Shown here: piece after piece, positions 43,803 to 52,721 of the stretch
Layout of the letters: every line of letters begins with the position of its first letter
Position numbering within the stretch: the first letter of the stretch is position 1
Source of the DNA: Streptomyces sp. CNH099
GTDB taxonomy: Bacteria; Actinomycetota; Actinomycetes; Streptomycetales; Streptomycetaceae
Assembly: GCA_000514715.1 (NCBI GenBank)
Contig: AZWL01000007.1
Location: forward strand, 1-64,000
DNA length: 64,000 nucleotides
Direction of reading: 5' to 3'
Notes under the pieces: model-generated
Told to the model about the DNA's origin: nothing
Seen by the model: only the letters and a program-made list of their open reading frames with translations
Databases searched by the model: none
Translations under genes and position numbers: made by a program

Positions 43803-45866
43803 TCACCCGCCGGGCCCGCGGCAGGCGTCGGTGTGGGGGGTGCAGAGGTCTCGGAGGGGGGTTTCGTCGGGGGCGCCGGGGTGGAAGGCCACCGGCTCCG
43901 CCGGGGTCCAGGCGCCCGCCTCGAAGCGCACCGTCCGCAGCGCCAGCGCGTGTTCGCCGCCCTCGCGGGCGACGAACACCTCGTTGTAGCCGTTGCGCTC
44001 GTCCGACTCGCGGCTGCCCAGCGCCGGGGCGCCGGCGATGCGGGTGGTCCAGGGGCGGGCGGTCCCCAGCAGGCGTTCGGCGGCGGTGAAGCCCAGGTGG
44101 GTGTGGCCGTGCAGGACCAGGGACGTGGCGGCGTCCGCCAGCGTCCACTTCGCCTGGCCGGCGTTGACCACCCCCGAGTACGGGGCGATCTCCACCGCGG
44201 GCACCGGCGACAGCGGGTGGTGCAGGGCCGCCAGGGTGACGTAGCCGGGTTCGCGCGTGAGCCGGTCGAGGACGCCGCGGGCGATGACGCCGGGGTCGTG
44301 GCGCTCGAAGTCGAGGACGATGCGGCGTACGGCGTCGTCGTCCGCCGCGCCCGCCGCCGCCACGTACTCCGCGCGGAAGCGCTCCAGCCGCTCCCGGTCC
44401 CGGTCGTGCGCCGGTTCGCCGCCGGACTCCGCGGTGCCCAGGAGCGCCACGCGCAGCCCCGCGCCCGGGTACGTGACGTAGAGCCGCCGCGCCGCGGGGT
44501 CGGGCTCGTGCAGGTCGGGGTGCGGGTAGTCGGCGAAGACGCGGGCGAACCAGCGGTGCCGCGCCTGCGGGTCCGCGTCCAGGCACAGCTCCCACGACAC
44601 GTCGTGGTTGCCGCCCGTGAGCAGCACCCGCGGGTCGTCGGGGCGCAGGTCGGGGTGGTCGGCGAGGTGGCCAGCCAGCGCGCGCAGCCAGCCGAGGGCC
44701 GTCTCGCCGTCGGCGTCGACGGGCCGGTTCACGAGGTCGCCGGTGGCGATGACCAGGTGCGGGGCCCGGCCCTGGCCCGCGAGCTGGCGTACGTGTTCGA
44801 GGTACGCGTCGAGCGGCGAGCCCGCGCCGGCCAGCTCCGCGAGGCGCTGCCCGGCCTGCGAGGTGTCCTTGGCGTCGACGTTCGCGCGCAGCCCGCCGCC
44901 GTGGTGGAGGTCGGTGATGTGGTGGATGCGCAGCACGTCGGGCAGGTGGCGGACGAGCACGGGGTCGTCCGCGGGCGGCGGGTGCGCGGCCGGCACGGCG
45001 ACCTCCACGCCCGCGTCGCGCCACCGCCGGGCCCGCAGCGCGGCGCGGTGCTCGGCGGCGAGGCCGTCGTGGAACCACTGCGGCACGTACTGGTGCCGGC
45101 CGCAGGCCTCCTCGTACGCGGCCGTCGCCAGCCGCGCCGGGTCGGTGCGGAGCGCGGGGTGCTCCTCGGCGGTCTGCAGGGCGAGTTCGAGGAGGAACGG
45201 GGTCTGCAGCCACCCCGGTTCCGCCTCGCGCAGCAGCGCTACGACGCCGGGCGCCCACTCCGCCGCGCGGGCGGCCATGCGCGCGCACTCGTCGGCGCCG
45301 AGCCGCGGCGGGCGCAGCACGTCCTTGGGCGCGTCGGCGCCGAGGTGCGGGGCGAGGAGGAGCTGCTCGGCGGGGGTGGCGAGGACGACGGGCACGGCGC
45401 CGGCGTCCCGTACCTGCGCCAGTCCGGCGGCGAGGGCGGCGGGGTCGACGCCGCCGTGGGCTGACGACGCGGGGGTGCCCCCGGTACCGGCGGTGCGCCC
45501 GCCGGCGTCGGCGGCGGCGTCGGCGCCGCCGCGGGCCAGCGCCGGTTCGTCGACCAGCACCACGCACCCCGCCGGCACCCCCGGCGCCTGCCTGCCGCCC
45601 CGCAGGCAGCCCAGGCCGCGGCGCCGCACCGCCTCGGCCGGCGAGCGCAGGTCCACCCGGCGCGACGGCCGGTCCGCGCCCCGGGCCCGTTCGACGGCGT
45701 GCGCCAGCCACGTCTTGCCCGCCCGGCGGGGCAGCTCCACCAGCCACGCGGCGGAGTTGGGCAGCTGCCCCTCGACCAGGGGCCGCGCCCAGCCGGGCAC
45801 GTGGTCGCCGGGGAACCGGACGTCCAGATCCTGCTGGTAGGCCCGGCTCGGCCGGTAGCGGCTCAT
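43803..45866 (-). CDS. P-loop/metallophosphoesterase fusion protein (third gene of SLATT-FtsK operon)
   Basis: A 687-residue two-module protein. Residues about 1-290 look like an AAA/STAND-type P-loop domain with a degenerate Walker A (LPRRAGKTW, residues 45-53, first Gly replaced) and a Walker B CVVLVDE (101-107), followed by an all-helical part. Residues about 310-687 form a calcineurin-like phosphoesterase with the full metal set: D319-x-H321 (ITDLHHGG), GD376-377 (ATGDLVN), G-N-H-D 419-422, HH549-550 and G-H-T-H 587-590. The activity could be a nuclease, a phosphodiesterase for nucleotides, or a phosphatase. Its ATG overlaps the stop of the FtsK-type gene (ATGA), so the two are coupled. 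The RRAGKTW motif also occurs in the third ATPase of that protein, which suggests related regulatory modules. No close family is recognised. Confidence 0.82.
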   Translation of the reverse strand: MSRYRPSRAYQQDLDVRFPGDHVPGWARPLVEGQLPNSAAWLVELPRRAGKTWLAHAVERARGADRPSRRVDLRSPAEAVRRRGLGCLRGGRQAPGVPAGCVVLVDEPALARGGADAAADAGGRTAGTGGTPASSAHGGVDPAALAAGLAQVRDAGAVPVVLATPAEQLLLAPHLGADAPKDVLRPPRLGADECARMAARAAEWAPGVVALLREAEPGWLQTPFLLELALQTAEEHPALRTDPARLATAAYEEACGRHQYVPQWFHDGLAAEHRAALRARRWRDAGVEVAVPAAHPPPADDPVLVRHLPDVLRIHHITDLHHGGGLRANVDAKDTSQAGQRLAELAGAGSPLDAYLEHVRQLAGQGRAPHLVIATGDLVNRPVDADGETALGWLRALAGHLADHPDLRPDDPRVLLTGGNHDVSWELCLDADPQARHRWFARVFADYPHPDLHEPDPAARRLYVTYPGAGLRVALLGTAESGGEPAHDRDRERLERFRAEYVAAAGAADDDAVRRIVLDFERHDPGVIARGVLDRLTREPGYVTLAALHHPLSPVPAVEIAPYSGVVNAGQAKWTLADAATSLVLHGHTHLGFTAAERLLGTARPWTTRIAGAPALGSRESDERNGYNEVFVAREGGEHALALRTVRFEAGAWTPAEPVAFHPGAPDETPLRDLCTPHTDACRGPGG

Positions 45867-48800
45867 CTGGCTGGCTCCTCCTCGCTTGGGGGGCCGCCTT
45901 CGGCCCGCGGCTTGTCCGCCGAGTTGTCCGCTGAGCTGTCCGCTGAGCTGTCCGCCGACTTGTCCGTCGGGGGCTCGCGCCGTCCCCCGGCCCGTAACGA
46001 CTCGTCGCGCAGCGACACCTGGCTCAGCGCGATCCAGTCGAAGAACGGCCGGTCCGCCAGCCACACGTCGCCCGGCCGCAGCAGCCCCACGTCCCGCAGC
46101 TCCATGCGCTGCGCCGGCGCCGGGTCCGGGGGCGGTTCGCCGGGGGTGTGCAGCAGGGCGGCGCGGCCGGCGGGGCCTATCTCCGCCCAGCGGGACCGGA
46201 ACTGCTCGCTGCGGCCGATCAGCAGCTCCTGCCGGCGCAGCTCCGCGAGCGCCGCGGGGCTGGTGAGCGGGCGGCGGTCGTCGGCCTGCACGGCCCGTAC
46301 CACCGCGTCCCCCATCACCTGCAGGTAGAACGGCCAGGTGCCGACCTGCGCCAGGATCCACGCGCCGGCGCGGTCGGCGGCGATGTCGACGCCGAGGTTC
46401 GCGGCGGTGCCGGTGAGGAACGCCAGCGCGTGCGGTTCGCCGAGCGGGCCGAGGATGCGCTTGTCGACGTCGTTGCCGAAGCTGGAGCCGGGGGCGGTGA
46501 GGGCGGAGCGTACGACGGTCTGCCAGTCCTTCTCGGTGCCGGTGTAGACGAGCCACGCGCCGGCCTGGCCGAGGTCGCGCAGCCAGGAGACGGCGGCGGG
46601 GTGGTACTCGGCGAGCCGGCCGACCTCGTCGAGCAGGAACGCCGCCCGGTCGGCGCGCGCCGCGGGCTCGTTCGCCCGGGCCAGCAGCGCCTCGGCGGGG
46701 CTCGCCGCGCCGGACACCGCCGGGTCGAGGAGGGCGGCCAGCTCGTCCGGGCTGTCGACGGGGCTGGCGCGGTGCGGGACGGTGAGCTTGCGCACCCGCC
46801 GCGCGCCGTCGGCGACGAGCCGCCGCTCCAGCTCGCCGAGCACCCACGTCTTACCCGCCCGGCGCGGGCCGAGCAGCGCGACGGAGGTGCCGGTGGCGTA
46901 CCGGTCGCGCAGCCACGCCAGCTCCGCGTCGCGGCCCACGGGGCGGCCCGTGCCGCCGCCGACGTGGAAGCGGTCGGCGGCGAGGTCCAGCGCGTCCACC
47001 CGGAAGGGGCGCCCCGTGGGCGGCACCCCGGCGTCCCGCTCCCGGGCCGCCGCGCCGATCCGGGCCAGCGCCTCGGCCTGGCCGCGGGCGGTGGGGTCGC
47101 CGGCCAGCAGCGCGATCTGCACGACGGTACGGTCCCTGCCCTCGGCGTAGAGGGCGCGGCCCGGCGGCATGCGGCCGGGCACGTACCAGGGCCTGATGCC
47201 CGCGTCCAGGTAGCCCTGCTCGTCCGCCTGCCGCAGGACGAGCACGTCCGCCGCGGCCGCCCTGATGCGGCCGTGGAGCACGGTCCGCCCGCCGACGACG
47301 ACGGGGCAGACGCCGACCCGCGGGCCCTCGCGGCAGAGCCGGATGAAGTCGTCCACGGGCTTGCCGTAGTCGACGTCCTCCATCGCGTCGACGAAGCCCT
47401 CCCAGCCGTCCACGAGCACCAGCAGGTACGGCAGCCGCCGGTGCGCCGCCACCGCCTGCCGCTGGTCGGCGATGTCGCCGAACGCCTCGGCGGCGAGCTG
47501 CGACTGCCGTACCCGCACGGTGGTGGAGAGCCGGTCCAGCAGCCGGGTCAGCCGGTCGCGTTCGTTGCGGGAGACGACGGCGCCGGAGTGCGGCAGTTCG
47601 GCGAGCGCCTGCAGTCCGCCGGTGCCGCAGTCGATGCCGTAGAGGTGCACGTCGGCGAGGCTGTGCTGACGGGCGACCGAGCCGGCGACCGTGCGCAGCA
47701 GTTGCGAGCGCCCGCTGCGGGGGCCGCCGGAGACGAGCAGGGGCAGTTTGTCGGCGAGGTCGAGCACGGCGAAGCCCTGGACCCGGTCCTCGGGTACGTC
47801 GGCCAGTCCGATGGGCACGGGCAGGAGGTCGCGGGCGCCCTCGGGCAGGTTGTCCTCGGTCAGCGGCCCGTGGAGCTGGATCTCGTCGGCGAGCGGCGGC
47901 GGGAAGAGTGCGGTGGGCCAGGCGATGTCGAGGGCGGCGGTGGCGTCGCGGAGGGAGTCGACCAGGACGGCGAGGTCCGTCGGCCCGGTCGGCTCCGGCT
48001 CGACGCGCAGGGCACCCGCGGTGTCCGCGCGGTCCTTGCCGTCGGCGCCGCGGATCTGCACGGGTGGGCGGCTGGCCGGGGGCGGCGGGGGGCGGTCGCC
48101 CACGCGCGCGGTGCGCAGGCGGACGAGGGTCTCGGCGCCGGTGCGCACGTAGGCGGCGCCGGGCTCTGACGTGCCGAGCCAGGCCGCGTCCGGTGCGTCG
48201 ATGACGTCTGCGCTCTCCTGCCGGTCCGCGAGGCGCATGGCGATACGGAGGTTGGTGTTGGCCCTGATCTCGGCGGTCGCCACACCGCCGCCGGGCCGCT
48301 GGGTGGCGAGCACCAGGTGGACGCCGAGGGAGCGGCTCCGCCGCGCGAGGTCGACCAGGCCGGAGACGAAGCCGGGCAGCTCCCGGGTGAGGGAGGCGAT
48401 CTCGTCCACGACGATGACCACCCGGGGCAGCGGCTCGGGGGCCCGCGGGTCCCGGGCCGCGTACAGCTCGGCGTAGGCGCCGACGTCGGGTACGCGGGCC
48501 TTCATCATGACGTACTCGCGCCTGCGCAGCTCGGCGGCCAGGCCGGCCAGGGTGCGCTCGGCGGCGTAGCCGTCGAGGTCGGCGAGCACGTCCACGGTGT
48601 GCGGCAGCCGGGCGCAGTCGGCGAACGCGCTGCCGCCCTTGTAGTCCACCAGCAGGAACGACACCTCGTCGGGCGGGTGCGCCGCGGCCATGGAGGCGAT
48701 CCAGGTGCGCAGGAACTCCGTCTTGCCGGAGCCGGTGGTGCCGGCGACGAGGGCGTGCGGGCCGTCGCGGGCGAGGTCGATGAACACCGGTACGCCCCGG

Positions 48801-50101
48801 GACTCGCCGACGGGCGCGGAAAGCCGCCCGTCGCGGCGGCGGCGCCAGCGGGAGACGACGTCGTGGGGGCCGGGGCCGGGGAGGCCGAGCAGATCGAGCA
48901 GGCGGGGGCTGTCCGCCGGCTCGACGCGGGCGGCGGGGTCGCGGAGGGCCGCGAGGACGCGGCCGATGCGGTCGGTCGTGCCGGGTGCGGCCAGGTGCGG
49001 GTGCCAGCCCCGGTGGACGTGCTCTCCCCCCAGCGTCAGCCGGGTACCGCCGTCGACCTCGGCCACCGCGCGGCACTCCGGGGGCAGCAGCCGCGCGTCG
49101 GCGTCCAGGCAGAGGGTGAACACCCCGTACGCGGGCCCGTTCCTGAGCAGTTCGGTGACGCCGGGCAGCGCGGTCAGCTGGCCGGCGCCGTCGAGGACGA
49201 GGACGGCGGCGGTGGGCCGGCGGTCCCCGGCCCCGGAGCGGGTGCGGCCGAGCAGGTCGTCGAGGTGCGGTTCCGACGCCCCGGCGGGGGTGACCCGGGG
49301 GCCGGCGGCGGTGGCGGGGAGCCAGCGGAGGAAGTCCCAGACGGCGCGGTCCCGGCCGCCGGCGGTCAGGACGCGTACGTCGACGTGGGCCGGGCTGTGC
49401 GTGGCCAGGAGCTGGGCGACGAGCCACGGGCCGGGGCCGTCCGCGGCCCGCGGCGCCGCGACGCCGAGGACCCCGGCGCGGGGCAGGTCCACCGTGACCG
49501 GCAGCCGCCGCGGCGGGTCGTACGGGTCGGGGGCGTGGCCCAGCTCCAGGTGGAGGAACCGGTCGCCGTCGGGAGCGTGCGGCCACAGCTCGTCCGCGGC
49601 CGTCCGGGGGTCCGCGAGCAGCCGGCCGGGGTCCGCGAACCGCGGCCGGAGGTCCGGCCGGATCTCCGGCGGGGTGTCCGGCGGGCGCCGGGCGCCGGAC
49701 AGCAGCCGGCGCCAGCCGCCGCGCTCGGGCACCGCGGCCTCCGTCCCGTCGGGTGGGCGGGAGAAGAGCAGCGTGCCGCCCTCGCCCTGGTGGACGAGAC
49801 CCGACTGCAGGAGTCCGCGGTGGACCGCGTCGGGGGTGGTGCCGTCCGGGCCCGCGGCGGCCGGCGGTGCGCCGAGCCAGAGCCGGATGCCGGAGCGTAC
49901 GGGCACGTCCGAGAGCCTGGCGTCGCGCGGCAGCTCGGTGCCGTCGGCGAGGAACAGCTGGTCCCCGAGGTGGGGCCGGCAGAACCACTCGGCGAGGTGC
50001 CGGGACACCAGCGGTAACCACGCGTCGTCCGGCGCCTCCAGCACGACGTCCCGCTCGCCGCCGTCCGGCAGGACGACCGTCAGCATCCGCTCCGCGGCCA
50101 C
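45863..50101 (-). CDS. Giant FtsK/SpoIIIE-type multi-ATPase with C-terminal AAA module
   Basis: A 1412-residue protein. Residues 1-80 resemble a ubiquitin-like YukD/EccD-type fold (MLTVVLPDGG, then DQLFLADGTELP). An FtsK/SpoIIIE ATPase follows with Walker A GTTGSGKT (454-461) and Walker B VVIVVDE (561-567), plus VLATQRPGGGVATAEIRANT as in EccC. A second FtsK-like domain has a degenerate Walker A GGPRSGRS (792-799) and VLVDGW. A third, different ATPase has GPRRAGKT (1078-1085), LLDEV (1156-1160) and a C-terminal winged-helix-like part (to about 1363). The tail is a low-complexity SADS repeat. The N-terminal modules resemble type VII secretion motors, but no WXG100, EccB/D/E or mycosin gene is present. 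The gene lies seven bases after the SLATT gene and overlaps the phosphoesterase gene. It is probably a nucleic-acid or protein-handling motor that senses and controls its partners. Confidence 0.85.
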   Translation of the reverse strand: MAAERMLTVVLPDGGERDVVLEAPDDAWLPLVSRHLAEWFCRPHLGDQLFLADGTELPRDARLSDVPVRSGIRLWLGAPPAAAGPDGTTPDAVHRGLLQSGLVHQGEGGTLLFSRPPDGTEAAVPERGGWRRLLSGARRPPDTPPEIRPDLRPRFADPGRLLADPRTAADELWPHAPDGDRFLHLELGHAPDPYDPPRRLPVTVDLPRAGVLGVAAPRAADGPGPWLVAQLLATHSPAHVDVRVLTAGGRDRAVWDFLRWLPATAAGPRVTPAGASEPHLDDLLGRTRSGAGDRRPTAAVLVLDGAGQLTALPGVTELLRNGPAYGVFTLCLDADARLLPPECRAVAEVDGGTRLTLGGEHVHRGWHPHLAAPGTTDRIGRVLAALRDPAARVEPADSPRLLDLLGLPGPGPHDVVSRWRRRRDGRLSAPVGESRGVPVFIDLARDGPHALVAGTTGSGKTEFLRTWIASMAAAHPPDEVSFLLVDYKGGSAFADCARLPHTVDVLADLDGYAAERTLAGLAAELRRREYVMMKARVPDVGAYAELYAARDPRAPEPLPRVVIVVDEIASLTRELPGFVSGLVDLARRSRSLGVHLVLATQRPGGGVATAEIRANTNLRIAMRLADRQESADVIDAPDAAWLGTSEPGAAYVRTGAETLVRLRTARVGDRPPPPPASRPPVQIRGADGKDRADTAGALRVEPEPTGPTDLAVLVDSLRDATAALDIAWPTALFPPPLADEIQLHGPLTEDNLPEGARDLLPVPIGLADVPEDRVQGFAVLDLADKLPLLVSGGPRSGRSQLLRTVAGSVARQHSLADVHLYGIDCGTGGLQALAELPHSGAVVSRNERDRLTRLLDRLSTTVRVRQSQLAAEAFGDIADQRQAVAAHRRLPYLLVLVDGWEGFVDAMEDVDYGKPVDDFIRLCREGPRVGVCPVVVGGRTVLHGRIRAAAADVLVLRQADEQGYLDAGIRPWYVPGRMPPGRALYAEGRDRTVVQIALLAGDPTARGQAEALARIGAAARERDAGVPPTGRPFRVDALDLAADRFHVGGGTGRPVGRDAELAWLRDRYATGTSVALLGPRRAGKTWVLGELERRLVADGARRVRKLTVPHRASPVDSPDELAALLDPAVSGAASPAEALLARANEPAARADRAAFLLDEVGRLAEYHPAAVSWLRDLGQAGAWLVYTGTEKDWQTVVRSALTAPGSSFGNDVDKRILGPLGEPHALAFLTGTAANLGVDIAADRAGAWILAQVGTWPFYLQVMGDAVVRAVQADDRRPLTSPAALAELRRQELLIGRSEQFRSRWAEIGPAGRAALLHTPGEPPPDPAPAQRMELRDVGLLRPGDVWLADRPFFDWIALSQVSLRDESLRAGGRREPPTDKSADSSADSSADNSADKPRAEGGPPSEEEPAR
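45912..45967. repeat. 12-bp tandem repeat encoding a SADS-rich tail
   Basis: Four to five imperfect 12-base units (type ctgtccgctgag on the plus strand) encode KSADSSADSSADNSADK near the C-terminus of the FtsK-type protein. The tail is disordered and acidic. Confidence 0.75.
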
Positions 50102-50108
50102 CGGCGCC

Positions 50109-50798
50109 TCACGCTCCCGCGGCGGGCGGCGGGCCCGCGTGGTCCTGGAGCTGCTGCGCCGTGGCCCGGAACTCGGTCAGCCACTCCGCCGTCTCCGACT
50201 CCACCTGCCGTCGTACGGCCTCCACCAGCGATGTCAGCAGCGCGAGCCGGCGCTCCAGCGCCGCCGGGTCGAGGGCACCGTCCGCGGCGGCGGCACCGCC
50301 CGCGCCGCCCGCACCGTCCTCACCGGCGGCGCCGGGCGACCGCAGCTGCTCCGCCGCCCAGGCCAGCCGGAAGTCGTTCAGCTCGGCGCGCAGCGTCTGC
50401 GCCGCCGCGATGTCGCGCATCCAGCCCGACGACAGCCCGAAGAAGTGGTCGAAGCCCTTGCATCCGGCCGCCAGCGCCAGCAGCACATACCCCCAGCCCT
50501 GCGGCGGGCCGCCGGAGACGACGCTCGCCAGCGGGACGAGGGTGCCGGCGACGGCGAGCAGGATCGTCAGAGCGCTGATGACGCGGGAGCCGCGGCGCTT
50601 GAGGCGCTTGTCGTGCAGGTACCACTCGATGGTGTCCTCGGCCTCGCGCTCGGCCCATGCCCGCAGCTCCCGCAGGACCTCCCGCTGCCCGCCGGGCGAC
50701 GGCTCCAGCGCGGCGCCGGGGAAGGGGCGGCCGCGCAGGTCGCGGTGTCGGCCCCGGCCGAAGCGGACCTCCGGCGCCCGCGCCTGTTGACCCGGCAT
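50109..50798 (-). CDS. SLATT-type (DUF4231-like) two-TM protein
   Basis: A 229-residue membrane protein at the head of the three-gene operon. A charged helix (LRELRAWAEREAEDTIEWYLHDKRLKRR) leads into two adjacent TM helices (about residues 73-94 and 102-122, RVISALTILLAVAGTL and GYVLLALAAGCKGFDHFFG). A long helical cytoplasmic tail with an Ala/Gly linker follows. The order W-Y-hydrophobic-K, 2TM, then a D/N-F-R-x-x-W helix is that of SLATT domains, proposed as pore-forming effectors in nucleotide-signalling conflict systems. ATG 50798 has GGAGG six bases upstream; the GTG at 50813 is less well placed. It is separated by seven bases from the FtsK-type gene. The SLATT call rests on pattern, not a search. 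Confidence 0.75.
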   Translation of the reverse strand: MPGQQARAPEVRFGRGRHRDLRGRPFPGAALEPSPGGQREVLRELRAWAEREAEDTIEWYLHDKRLKRRGSRVISALTILLAVAGTLVPLASVVSGGPPQGWGYVLLALAAGCKGFDHFFGLSSGWMRDIAAAQTLRAELNDFRLAWAAEQLRSPGAAGEDGAGGAGGAAAADGALDPAALERRLALLTSLVEAVRRQVESETAEWLTEFRATAQQLQDHAGPPPAAGA

Positions 50799-50866
50799 CA
50801 ACTGCCTCCGCACTCGCCCCAGTCCAGCTCAACGAGGCTATCTGCTACCGGGGGTCCGGGGTGCGG

Positions 50867-50887
50867 CGGACCGGGGAACCCGGTCCG
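50867..50887 (-). terminator. Hairpin terminator after aglA
   Basis: A perfect 9-bp stem (CGGACCGGG with CCCGGTCCG) and a GAA loop lie seven bases beyond the aglA stop on the minus strand. It separates the maltose operon from the SLATT operon that follows in the same direction. Confidence 0.75.
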
Positions 50888-50893
50888 TTCGGC

Positions 50894-52603
50894 TCAGGCG
50901 CCCTCCGCCGACCACCACACCGTCGTGTCGCCCGGCAGCTCGACCACGCCGCCCGCGGCGGCGCCCACCGCGCCCACCGCTCCGCCCGCGGCCTCCGTGC
51001 TCGCCAGCAGCACCCGCCCCGGCGGCACCGTGATCCGCACCGGGGCGCCCGTGGTGTTCGCCGCGCAAACGAACGCCGCGCCACCGCCCCCGGGCTCCCG
51101 CCGGAACAGCAGCACCCCCTCCGGCGCCGCCAGCCATTCCACCCCGTCGCCGGCGCCCAGCGCCGGGTGTTCGCGGCGTACCGCCAGCGCCGCCCGGTAC
51201 AGCTCCAGCGTGGAGCCGGGGTCGCCGCTCTGCGCCTCGACGCTCAGCTCGCCCCAGCCCGCCGGCTGCGGCAGCCAGCTACCGCCGGCGCCGAAGCCGT
51301 ACGAACTCCCCGCCACGGTCCACGGGATCGGCACCCGGCAGCCGTCCCGGAACCCGTCCTGCCCCGCCCCGCGGGCGAACGCCGGGTCCTGGCGCACCTC
51401 GTCGGGCAGGTCGGTGACGTCCGGCAGGCCCAGCTCCTCGCCCTGGTAGAGGTACGCGGAGCCGGGCAGCGCGAGCATCAGCAGCGTCGCGGCGCGGGCG
51501 CGGCGCAGGCCCAGCGCCGGGTCGCCGGCGGAGCGCAGCTGGGTGCCCAGGCCGGGCGGGTTCGCGAAGCGGGTGGTGTGCCGGGTGACGTCGTGGTTGG
51601 ACAGCACCCAGGTGGCGGGGGCGCCGACGGGGCGCATGGCCGCCAGGGAGGCGTCGATGACGGGCCGCAGCTCCGCGGCGTCCCAGTACGTGCCGAGGTA
51701 CTGGAAGTTGAAGGCCTGGTGCAGCTCGTCGGGGCGTACGTAGTTGGCCGTGCGCTCCACGGTCGGCGTCCACGCCTCGGCGACGGCGATGCGCCGCCCC
51801 GGGTACTCGTCCAGGACGCGGCGCCAGCTGCGGTAGATGTCGTGCACACCGTCCTGGTCGAAGAACGGCATGGGGGCGTTGCCGAGCAGCTTCAGCTGGT
51901 CGTCGACGACGCCGATGTCGGGCAGCCCGGCCGCCTTGACCAGGCCGTGGGCGACGTCGACGCGGAAGCCGTCCACGCCCATGTCGAGCCAGAAGCGCAG
52001 GATGGAGCGGAACTCGTCGGCGACCGCCGGGTGGTCCCAGTCGAAGTCGGGCTGCTCGGGGGCGAAGAGGTGCAGGTACCACTCGCCGTCGGGGCAGCGG
52101 GTCCAGGCGGGGCCGCCGAAGATGGACTCCCAGTCGTTGGGCGGCAGTTCGCCGTTCGCGCCCTTGCCCGGGCGGAAGTGGTAGCGGGCGCGCAGCGGGG
52201 AGCCGGGGCCTTCGCGCAGGGCGCGGCGGAACCACTCGTGCCGGTCGGAGGAGTGGTTGGGGACGACGTCCACGATGATCCGCAGGCCCAGCTCGTGGGC
52301 GTCGCGGATGAGGGCGTCGGCGTCGTGGAGGGTGCCGTAGGCGGGGTCGATGGCGCGGTAGTCGGCGACGTCGTAGCCGCCGTCGGCCTGCGGGGAGGCG
52401 TAGAACGGGCTGAGCCACACCGCGTCGACGCCGAGCCCGGCGAGGTACGGCAGCCGGGCGCGGATGCCGGGCAGGTCGCCGGTGCCGTCGCCGTCGCCGT
52501 CGGCGAAGCTGCGCGGATAGACCTGGTAGATCACCGCGTCGCGCCACCAGTCGAGGGCGTCGGCGGAGTCGGCGGCCGTACGGGCGGCAAGGTGCTGGGT
52601 CAT
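50894..52603 (-). CDS. aglA: Alpha-glucosidase, GH13
   Basis: A cytoplasmic GH13 enzyme (569 aa) that cleaves alpha-glucosidic bonds of imported maltose and maltodextrin. Conserved regions are in order: IIVDVVPNHSS (region I), GFRVDVAHGLVK (region II with the nucleophile Asp), IAVAEAWTP (acid/base Glu) and WVLSNHDVTRH (region IV Asp). The N-terminal DWWRDAVIYQVYPRSFAD is typical of oligo-1,6-/alpha-glucosidases. There is no signal peptide. It follows malG by about 120 bases. The order malE-malF-malG-aglA with divergent malR is that of the Streptomyces maltose locus, which supports the symbol. Confidence 0.92.
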   Translation of the reverse strand: MTQHLAARTAADSADALDWWRDAVIYQVYPRSFADGDGDGTGDLPGIRARLPYLAGLGVDAVWLSPFYASPQADGGYDVADYRAIDPAYGTLHDADALIRDAHELGLRIIVDVVPNHSSDRHEWFRRALREGPGSPLRARYHFRPGKGANGELPPNDWESIFGGPAWTRCPDGEWYLHLFAPEQPDFDWDHPAVADEFRSILRFWLDMGVDGFRVDVAHGLVKAAGLPDIGVVDDQLKLLGNAPMPFFDQDGVHDIYRSWRRVLDEYPGRRIAVAEAWTPTVERTANYVRPDELHQAFNFQYLGTYWDAAELRPVIDASLAAMRPVGAPATWVLSNHDVTRHTTRFANPPGLGTQLRSAGDPALGLRRARAATLLMLALPGSAYLYQGEELGLPDVTDLPDEVRQDPAFARGAGQDGFRDGCRVPIPWTVAGSSYGFGAGGSWLPQPAGWGELSVEAQSGDPGSTLELYRAALAVRREHPALGAGDGVEWLAAPEGVLLFRREPGGGGAAFVCAANTTGAPVRITVPPGRVLLASTEAAGGAVGAVGAAAGGVVELPGDTTVWWSAEGA

Positions 52604-52721
52604 GTCTTCCCCGGGTCGTGAAGTGGGCGGGCGGCCGCGCGGGCCGCGTCCAGTGGCTTGCGGAAGGGGCGTACGGAAAAACGGAAAAGGGGTACGGAAA
52701 GGGGCGTGCGGGAGAGGCGGG

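Noticed and set aside
45863..50101. Annotation of the FtsK-type protein as the type VII secretion ATPase EccC
   Set aside because: No WXG100, EccB, EccD, EccE or mycosin genes are adjacent, and the third ATPase module is not part of EccC.
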